DNA of 21,938 bases. Source: Pseudomonadaceae bacterium UBA836. Its GTDB lineage: Bacteria > Pseudomonadota > Gammaproteobacteria > Pseudomonadales > Pseudomonadaceae. The translations under genes were made by a program, and so were the position numbers. Positions 16,729 through 21,938 of the stretch are shown here, in pieces; the first letter of the stretch is position 1; each line of letters begins with the position of its first letter. Below the pieces are notes generated by a model. The model saw only the letters and a program-made list of their open reading frames with translations, was not told the origin of the DNA and did no database searches. The stretch is from the NCBI GenBank assembly GCA_002296055.1, contig DBHE01000068.1:1-21938 (forward strand), read 5' to 3'.

Positions 16729-17733
16729 ATGGCAGTCAAAAATAAGAAACCGCCAGAGCAGGTCTTGGCAGCAGGTATTACGCTATCGCAGAGCGACATC
16801 ATGGTTGACGAGGAGGTGCAAGGAATGCCCGTATCTGTCGAACGTCCCAAGCGTGTTACCCCGCGCAATCACCGCCGGGAGAACGCCTTCGAGTTTACCA
16901 AGGAGCTGGATGCTACTCAGCTCTATCTGAATGAAATCGGTTTTTCCCCTCTGTTGACGCCTGAAGAAGAGGTGCACTTTGCCCGCTTGGCGCAGAAGGG
17001 AGACCCCGCTGGTCGCAAGCGCATGATCGAAAGCAACCTGCGCTTGGTGGTGAAGATTGCACGACGCTACGTGAATCGCGGTCTGACGCTGCTCGATTTG
17101 ATCGAGGAGGGCAACCTGGGGTTGATTCGCGCGGTGGAGAAGTTTGATCCCGAACGTGGTTTTCGCTTTTCGACCTACGCGACCTGGTGGATTCGGCAAA
17201 CCATCGAACGGGCGATCATGAACCAGACACGCACCATTCGCCTGCCGATCCATGTGGTGAAAGAGCTGAATATCTACCTGCGAGCAGCCCGTGAGCTGAC
17301 GCAAAAGCTTGATCACGAACCCTCTCCTGAAGAAATCGCCCATCTGCTCGACAAGCCGGTTGAAGACGTTAAGCGTATGCTTGGCCTGAACGAGCGGGTT
17401 GCCTCGGTAGACATGTCGCTGGGGCCGGATTCTGACAAGACCCTGCTGGACACTCTCACCGACGACCAAGGCGGTGACCCCTGTGACCTGCTGCAGGATG
17501 ATGACCTCAACGCGAGCATTGACCAGTGGCTGGGTGAGTTGACCGAGAAGCAGTGCGAGGTGGTGACCAGGCGCTTTGGCTTGCGCGGCCATGAAAGCAG
17601 CACGCTGGAAGAGGTTGGGCGTGAGATCGGTCTGACCCGTGAGCGGGTGCGGCAGATTCAGGTGGAAGCGCTCAAACGCCTGCGTGACATCCTTGAGCAG
17701 CACGGTCTGACCGGCGAGTCGTTGTTCCAGTAA
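16729..17733 (+). CDS. rpoS: Stationary-phase sigma factor RpoS
   Basis: A 334-residue sigma-70-family factor directing the general stress and stationary-phase response. The N-terminal 60 residues are variable. Region 1.2 begins at [21 protein letters not shown]. Region 2 ([21 protein letters not shown] through [20 protein letters not shown]) and region 4 with its helix-turn-helix ([27 protein letters not shown]) are intact, and the protein ends in LFQ as in P. aeruginosa. The ATG at 16729 follows a weak GGGGCG site. The sequence is far closer to RpoS than to RpoD or RpoH. A terminator follows directly after the stop. Confidence 0.98.
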   Translation: MAVKNKKPPEQVLAAGITLSQSDIMVDEEVQGMPVSVERPKRVTPRNHRRENAFEFTKELDATQLYLNEIGFSPLLTPEEEVHFARLAQKGDPAGRKRMIESNLRLVVKIARRYVNRGLTLLDLIEEGNLGLIRAVEKFDPERGFRFSTYATWWIRQTIERAIMNQTRTIRLPIHVVKELNIYLRAARELTQKLDHEPSPEEIAHLLDKPVEDVKRMLGLNERVASVDMSLGPDSDKTLLDTLTDDQGGDPCDLLQDDDLNASIDQWLGELTEKQCEVVTRRFGLRGHESSTLEEVGREIGLTRERVRQIQVEALKRLRDILEQHGLTGESLFQ

Positions 17734-17737
17734 GACG

Positions 17738-17765
17738 GTCAGGGCCGTCTGTCGGCGGCCCTGAC
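17738..17765 (+). terminator. rpoS transcription terminator
   Basis: GTCAGGGCCG pairs perfectly with CGGCCCTGAC over 10 bp around an 8-nt loop, starting 5 nt after the rpoS stop. The downstream tract TGCTTTCCCGGCTTTATCTT is only moderately T-rich. Confidence 0.75.
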
Positions 17766-18010
17766 TGCTTTCCCGGCTTTATCTTCCTCTTATTCCCACA
17801 TCAGGCTTCGCCATAGGGTTGACCTGCTCGCCCTGCGGGCGCTCAGGCCTGGCCGTACTCTGCGTTGTGATTTCTCGACAGGTCTTGGCATGCCTTCGAA
17901 ACCATGCCTTGATTGCGGCCAGGTCTGGCCGCCAGAGGGCATGTGGAATTAATCGGCGCTTCCTTTATAGTGTGGCCTGTGCCCGCGCCGCTGTGCGCGC
18001 TTAATGTCCA
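17766..18010. other. Intergenic region with short palindromes after rpoS
   Basis: Holds three small hairpins: CGCCC-TGC-GGGCG (17829-17841), GGCATG-N10-CATGCC (17887-17908) and GCGGCCAG-GT-CTGGCCGC (17915-17932). TATAGT (17966-17971) is a possible -10 for lemA, without a good -35. In P. aeruginosa the rsmZ sRNA lies in the position after rpoS. Here I find neither its repeated GGA loops nor a TGTAAG-N6-CTTACA GacA box. No credible ORF is present. Confidence 0.5.
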
Positions 18011-18023
18011 AAGGAGATGGGTG

Positions 18024-18596
18024 ATGGAACTGACGACGGTTATCGTGCTGGTGGTGCTGGGCGTGGGGTTACTGTACGCAATCATGTTGTACAACCAACT
18101 GGTCAGCGTGAAGCACGCGGTCAGTCAGGCATGGTCCAACATCGATGTGCTGCTGCGCCAACGTCATGACGAATTGCCCAAGCTGGTGGAGGCATGCCGT
18201 CGCTACATGCAACACGAAAGTCAGACGCTGGAGCGGGTGATTGCCGCTCGCAGCGCGGTTGCCTCCGCTCGCGCAGATGAGGACGTCAAGGGAGTTGGAC
18301 GCGCCGAGAGCGTGCTGCGCGCGGGTTTGGGTCAGCTGTTTGCGCTGGCTGAAAACTACCCTGAGCTCAAGGCCAACGAGTCTTTCCAGCATTTGCAGGA
18401 GCGCATTAGCGGCCTGGAGAACGGTATTGCTGATCGGCGCGAGCTCTACAACGCTGCGGTCAATATCAATAACGTGCGGATTGAGCAATTTCCCGAGGTG
18501 TTGCTGGCTCGCCTGTTCGGCTTCAAGTCGGCGGAGCTGCTGCAGTTCAGCGATGAAGAGACTGCCGATGTGGATGTGCGGGCGCTGTTTTCGTGA
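18024..18596 (+). CDS. lemA: LemA family protein
   Basis: A 190-residue protein with one N-terminal membrane helix (about 4-25, TTVIVLVVLGVGLLYAIML) and a long helical bundle. The family signature is visible in VSQAWSNIDVLLRQRHDELPKLVEACRRYMQHE, followed by YPELKANESFQHLQERISGLENGIADRRELYNAAVNINNVRIEQFPEVLLARLFGF. AAGGAG (18011-18016) supports the ATG at 18024. The stop overlaps the next gene's GTG start, so the two are coupled. This is the structural LemA family, not the GacS kinase once also called LemA. The cellular role is not settled. Confidence 0.94.
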   Translation: MELTTVIVLVVLGVGLLYAIMLYNQLVSVKHAVSQAWSNIDVLLRQRHDELPKLVEACRRYMQHESQTLERVIAARSAVASARADEDVKGVGRAESVLRAGLGQLFALAENYPELKANESFQHLQERISGLENGIADRRELYNAAVNINNVRIEQFPEVLLARLFGFKSAELLQFSDEETADVDVRALFS

Positions 18597-19510
18597 TTGA
18601 TGTTCACGGCGTGATGCTGCTGTCGACGCCGGCTTATTACACCTTCAGCGGTCTTGCCACCATCGCCGCCCTGATGCTGATGGCCGCGATGTTTCGCAGC
18701 TGGCGGCGGGCGCGTTGGCTCGATGACACGCCTACCTCGCGTATTCGCTCCGCTGCGCAGGGTCTGGTAGAACTCCAGGGCAAGTTGGATGCTGGCGGGC
18801 ATGAGCCTTTGATATCACCGCTGGGCGAGGTGGACTGCCTCTGGTACCGCTTTACCGTCGAAGAGTATCGGCGCTCTGGTAATAGCAAGGAGTGGCGCAC
18901 GGTGGAGAAGGGCCAGTCGGAGCGTCCCTTTCTGTTGCGCGACGACACTGGCAGCTGCTGGATTAACCCGAAGGGCGCGGAGGTGCACCCGCGACAGCGC
19001 CGGCGCTGGGAGGGCAGCCAGCGTTGGCCGATGGGCAGCAATGTGCGAACCGGGTTGCTCGCTGGCTTGATCGGCAGCCGCTACCGCTACACCGAGGAGT
19101 GGTTCTCCGAAGATGAGCTGCTGTACGCGCTGGGCTGGTTCGAAAGTCGTGGTGGCGGTCGTGACGAGATCGATCAGCAGGGCATCGCCAGGCAGGTCAT
19201 CAGCGATTGGAAAGCCGACTACGATGACTTGCTGGCACGCTTCGACCGCAATGCTGACGGTCAGCTGGATATGCAGGAGTGGCAGCAGGTGCGTGCGGCA
19301 GCAGGGCGGGAGGCTGAGCGACTGGCACGGGTCGAAGGTCGCCAGCCGGTGGTGCATGTTTTGTCAAAACCGGGCCGCCGTGGCCTGCCCTTCATCCTGT
19401 CGGATCACCATGAGGAAGATCTCAGCCGCCAGCTGAGACGCGGGTCGATCTGGTGCATGTTGGGTTTTGGCGTTATGGCGCCCTTGGCCTGTTGGTTCTG
19501 GTTAGCCTGA
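18593..19510 (+). CDS. GIDE-domain membrane protein with EF-hand
   Basis: A 305-residue protein with a membrane helix near each end (about 13-33 and 285-304). The middle segment, PLISPLGEVDCLWYRFTVEEY then FLLRDDTGSCWINPKGAEVHP, resembles the GIDE domain, the intermembrane domain of mitochondrial MULAN ligases, which also occurs in bacteria. There is no RING domain, so ligase activity is not implied. A canonical EF-hand loop, DRNADGQLDMQE, lies near residues 217-228 with acidic residues at calcium positions 1, 5, 9 and 12, apart from Asn at 3. The GTG at 18593 overlaps the lemA stop (GTGA); ATG at 18614 is an alternative, and neither has a strong ribosome-binding site. It is convergent with bifA at an 8-bp gap. 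Function is unknown beyond a likely partnership with LemA. Confidence 0.82.
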   Translation: MIDVHGVMLLSTPAYYTFSGLATIAALMLMAAMFRSWRRARWLDDTPTSRIRSAAQGLVELQGKLDAGGHEPLISPLGEVDCLWYRFTVEEYRRSGNSKEWRTVEKGQSERPFLLRDDTGSCWINPKGAEVHPRQRRRWEGSQRWPMGSNVRTGLLAGLIGSRYRYTEEWFSEDELLYALGWFESRGGGRDEIDQQGIARQVISDWKADYDDLLARFDRNADGQLDMQEWQQVRAAAGREAERLARVEGRQPVVHVLSKPGRRGLPFILSDHHEEDLSRQLRRGSIWCMLGFGVMAPLACWFWLA

Positions 19511-19518
19511 TCAGCGCC

Positions 19519-21579
19519 TCACTGGCTTACCTGGTGTTGCCGTTTTGACGCGTTGTAGCTGCGAATCCAGTCGTTGAATGCCGAGGCCGACAGTGGACGG
19601 CTGTAGTAGTAGCCTTGACCTTCGTTGCAGCCTTGGGCAGTGATATAGGCTTCTTGCTCGGCGGATTCTACCCCCTCGGCAATGACCTGCATGTTGAGGC
19701 TGCGCCCCAGCTGAATGATGGCGCGGACGATAGTGGCGTCGTCCTCGTCAACCAGCACGTCCTGTACGAAGCTGCGATCAATCTTGATCTTGTCCAGGGG
19801 CAGGCCACGCAGATAGCTGAGGGATGAGTAGCCGGTTCCGAAGTCGTCGATGGCAATCTGCACGCCAGCCTTCTTGAGGCTGTTCAGGTGGCCCGCGGCG
19901 GCGGCGATATCTTCCATCAAGCCGGTCTCTGTCACCTCCATCTCCAGGCAGCGAGGGGGCAGCTTGTAGCGCTGAATCAGATTGGTGACCATGCGTGACA
20001 ATTCGCTGTGGTGCAGCTGGACGGTGGAGAGGTTAACCGCCATGCGCAGGTCGCTCATGCCAGCGTCATGCCAGAGGCGCAGCTGGCGGCAGGCCTGATC
20101 GAGCACCCACTCGCCGATGCTGATGATGACGCCGTTCTGTTCAGCCAGGGGGATGAACAGGTCAGGTGGCACCAGCCCGCGCTCGGGGTGATGCCAGCGC
20201 AGCAGGGCTTCGACCCCGACCACGCGGTGATCGTCGAACGACACCTGTGGCTGGTACACCAGATGAAATTCATTGCGATCCAGCGCTCCGCGCAGCTCTT
20301 TGTCCAGTTCGCGGCGCACGCGCATCTCGCTGTCCAGACTGGCGATGTAGAACTGGTAGCGGTTACGCGAGCGCGCTTTGGCCAGCATCATGGTTTGCTC
20401 GGCTTTCTGCAGCAGCTTTTCGGCGTTGTCACCGTCGTCCGGGAACAGGGTGATACCGATGGTGGCGCGCAGGCTGACCGAGTGTTCGCCAATCTCAAAC
20501 GTACGGCCAAGGTCGTCAAGAATAGTCTGTGCCAGCTCGGCTGCCTCGTAGGGTTCACTGACGCCGGTCTGGACCAGCGCGAACTGATCGCCGCCCAGGC
20601 GTGCCAGGCTGCCCAGGCGTCCGCTGTTGGCGCGCAGGCGATCAGCTACGGTAACCAACAGGCTGTCACCAGATTGATAGCTGAATTGTTCGTTTATCTC
20701 TTTGAAGTCATCCAGGCCGCACACCAGGACCGCAACACCGCGCTGGCGCCGGCCAGCGTCGGCCAGAATACGGCCCAGCTGTTCCTGCAGCATGCTGCGG
20801 TTTGGCAGGCCTGTGAGATGGTCGTGCTGGGCCATGTGCAGCAGATTGGCCTCGGCTTCACGGCGTCGGCTGCTGTTGCGCTCGATGGATTCAAGCAGTT
20901 CGTTAGCCTTGTTGATCCAGAGGCCGAGTTCGTTCTTCTCCTGGCCCGGTAACATGGGTATGTGCATCTTGCCGGGGTGGTCCGGGTTGATATCGCTGAT
21001 GCGCTCAATGATTGCTGCCAGCGGCTTGGTCAGCAGCAGGTGGTACAGCAGGTAGAGCGCTAACGCCATGGCCAGTGCGCGCAGTACACCGGAAATCAGG
21101 ATGATCAGGGAGTCTTGCAGGAAGTCCTGCCCGTAGTGGGCGGTGTCCAGCACGATGCGCAGGTCGCCGTAGTACTCGTTGTAAGGCTCTCGGCCGAACA
21201 GGCCCACGCTGTAATGTTGCTCGACGCCAAATAGCCAGTCGGTGATGGTGCGCAGGGGGCTCTGGGTCAGCGGGCGCTCGCGGCTGGCTAGCTGGGTTTC
21301 GTCCGGGTGGCCAATGGAGGCGAAGCGGACAGCGGGGTGCTCAAACAGCCCGCCAATGACCTGCAGCGCCATTTCGCGGTCCAGGCTGTAAACGGCCTGG
21401 GTGGCTGGATCCTGCGACATGGCGAGGATTTGTTCGGCGGTGCTGTCAATCAGCTGGCGTTCCTTGCGCAGATCAAAACTGATCTGCCCCAAGCTCAGCA
21501 CCACACCCACCAGTAGTGCCCATAACAGCACCAGGCGTAAAAGTTTGACCGAAAGACTGTGTCTGCGCTCGAGCTTCAA
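19519..21579 (-). CDS. bifA: BifA: membrane c-di-GMP phosphodiesterase (GGDQF-EAL)
   Basis: A 686-residue protein expected to degrade cyclic di-GMP and so favour motility over biofilm. Transmembrane helices at about 12-32 and 157-182 bracket a periplasmic sensor region, and a HAMP-like linker follows. The GGDEF domain carries GGDQF (329-333) in place of GGDEF, so cyclase activity is probably lost. The EAL domain is intact: EALLRW (457-462), the VTETGLMED block, IDDFGTGYSS (577-586), KIDRSFV and VIAEGVE. The altered GGDQF, the length and the adjacent sodB match P. aeruginosa BifA (PA4367, next to sodB PA4366). The start is TTG at 21579; no in-frame ATG or GTG lies close upstream, and the next Met is past the first helix. 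AGGA lies 12 nt before it, a poor distance, so translation may be weak. Confidence 0.93.
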   Translation of the reverse strand: MKLERRHSLSVKLLRLVLLWALLVGVVLSLGQISFDLRKERQLIDSTAEQILAMSQDPATQAVYSLDREMALQVIGGLFEHPAVRFASIGHPDETQLASRERPLTQSPLRTITDWLFGVEQHYSVGLFGREPYNEYYGDLRIVLDTAHYGQDFLQDSLIILISGVLRALAMALALYLLYHLLLTKPLAAIIERISDINPDHPGKMHIPMLPGQEKNELGLWINKANELLESIERNSSRRREAEANLLHMAQHDHLTGLPNRSMLQEQLGRILADAGRRQRGVAVLVCGLDDFKEINEQFSYQSGDSLLVTVADRLRANSGRLGSLARLGGDQFALVQTGVSEPYEAAELAQTILDDLGRTFEIGEHSVSLRATIGITLFPDDGDNAEKLLQKAEQTMMLAKARSRNRYQFYIASLDSEMRVRRELDKELRGALDRNEFHLVYQPQVSFDDHRVVGVEALLRWHHPERGLVPPDLFIPLAEQNGVIISIGEWVLDQACRQLRLWHDAGMSDLRMAVNLSTVQLHHSELSRMVTNLIQRYKLPPRCLEMEVTETGLMEDIAAAAGHLNSLKKAGVQIAIDDFGTGYSSLSYLRGLPLDKIKIDRSFVQDVLVDEDDATIVRAIIQLGRSLNMQVIAEGVESAEQEAYITAQGCNEGQGYYYSRPLSASAFNDWIRSYNASKRQHQVSQ

Positions 21580-21683
21580 GGTGTTGTTGTTCCTGTCCTG
21601 GTAATGTCTGCGCTTGAGGCATCATGCAGGGGAGCAGGTCTATGCGCAATAGCTGCCGATACCGGTGTTCTCCTGCAAGGATG

Positions 21684-21712
21684 ACTATCAGGAAACATTA
21701 ACTTGGCGTCAA
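21684..21712 (-). promoter_or_regulatory. Likely sigma-70 promoter of bifA
   Basis: On the minus strand, TTGACG (21712-21707) is followed after 17 bases by GATAGT (21689-21684). The -35 matches five of six and the -10 four of six positions. It lies just past the sodB terminator and about 100 nt before the bifA start, so bifA should be transcribed separately from sodB. Confidence 0.5.
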
Positions 21713-21738
21713 AGTGCAATCATTTTTTCAGCCAAAAC

Positions 21739-21768
21739 GCAAACACCCTGCCGAAGCAGGGTGTTTGC
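21739..21768 (-). terminator. sodB terminator
   Basis: A perfect 13-bp stem, GCAAACACCCTGC with GCAGGGTGTTTGC, closes a 4-nt loop 16 nt after the sodB stop. On the minus strand it is followed by GTTTTGG, a short T-run. Confidence 0.85.
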
Positions 21769-21784
21769 GGTACTACTGTCTGGA

Positions 21785-21938
21785 TTATGCAGCGAAGTTT
21801 TTCGCTACAAAGTCCCAGTTGACCAGGTTCCAGAACGCCTCAACGTACTTCGGACGGGCGTTGCGGTAGTCGATGTAGTAGGCGTGCTCCCATACGTCGC
21901 AGGTCAGCAGCGGAGTGTCGCCGCTGGTCAGCGGGCAG
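21785..21938 (-). CDS. sodB: Iron superoxide dismutase (C-terminal end, runs off the right edge)
   Basis: Only the last 50 or so residues are in the window. They read [23 protein letters not shown] and then [22 protein letters not shown] before a TAA stop. [13 protein letters not shown] is the Fe/Mn superoxide dismutase signature and supplies the Asp and His metal ligands. Adjacency to bifA matches sodB (PA4366) in P. aeruginosa. Iron rather than manganese is inferred from that synteny and the sequence around the ligands. The enzyme removes superoxide in the cytosol. Confidence 0.95.
   Translation of the reverse strand, partial: CPLTSGDTPLLTCDVWEHAYYIDYRNARPKYVEAFWNLVNWDFVAKNFAA

Noticed and set aside
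16783..17703. 306-aa open frame antisense to rpoS
   Set aside because: rpoS is unmistakable on the plus strand; the antisense product has no family features.
17819..18004. 61-aa open frame after rpoS
   Set aside because: No ribosome-binding site, Arg/Ala/Cys-rich and overlapping palindromes; probably non-coding.
17766..18010. rsmZ sRNA at its usual position after rpoS
   Set aside because: No series of GGA-containing hairpins, and no TGTAAG-N6-CTTACA GacA box, on either strand.
20008..20952. 314-aa open frame antisense to bifA
   Set aside because: Overlaps the GGDEF and EAL coding region fully and lacks a ribosome-binding site or motifs.

Overview
The window reads as chromosome of a gammaproteobacterium of the Pseudomonas lineage, possibly Halopseudomonas or a relative. 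The order LysR regulator - frmA - fghA - ispF - truD - surE - pcm - (membrane gene) - nlpD - rpoS matches the P. aeruginosa PA3630-PA3622 neighbourhood. The bifA-sodB pair at the right end matches PA4367-PA4366. DNA is GC-rich and gene-dense. I saw no tRNA, rRNA, CRISPR array, transposase or prophage gene, and no frameshifted gene.

Layout. (1) 1-539: 5' part of an epoxide-hydrolase-like alpha/beta hydrolase on the minus strand, with a perfect 22-bp inverted repeat at its start. (2) 760-3648: membrane HD-GYP protein with Cache, HAMP and GAF regions. (3) 3706-3762: a 57-nt near-perfect hairpin, then a PlsC-type acyltransferase. (4) 4532-7940, minus strand: histidine kinase, NtrC-type response regulator and an unrecognised 152-aa protein, reading as one transcription unit. 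(5) 8054-8495: a sigma-54 promoter and a secreted DUF4168 protein, divergent from the kinase. (6) 8549-11647: LysR regulator divergent from frmA-fghA, the glutathione-dependent formaldehyde detoxification pair. (7) 11722-17733: ispF-truD-surE-pcm-DUF368-nlpD-rpoS, mostly overlapping or tightly spaced. (8) 18024-19510: LemA protein and a GIDE-domain protein carrying an EF-hand. (9) 19519-21579, minus: BifA, a c-di-GMP phosphodiesterase with a GGDQF motif. (10) 21785-21938, minus: C-terminal end of iron superoxide dismutase.

How the parts connect. Two c-di-GMP-related enzymes (HD-GYP and BifA) lie in the same 22 kb. rpoS very likely has its own promoter inside nlpD, marked by a perfect PsrA-type box (TCAAAC-N4-GTTTGA). 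The conserved neighbourhood stops at the rpoS terminator: the rsmZ sRNA and fdxA that follow rpoS in P. aeruginosa are not there, and lemA/GIDE and bifA-sodB come instead.

The best candidate for an undescribed system is region 4-5. An NtrC-type two-component pair is divergent from a gene for a small exported DUF4168 protein. That gene has a 15/16 sigma-54 promoter, an IHF-like site and a possible upstream dyad. This suggests an envelope-sensing circuit whose main output is the DUF4168 protein, with the kinase mRNA possibly leaderless.
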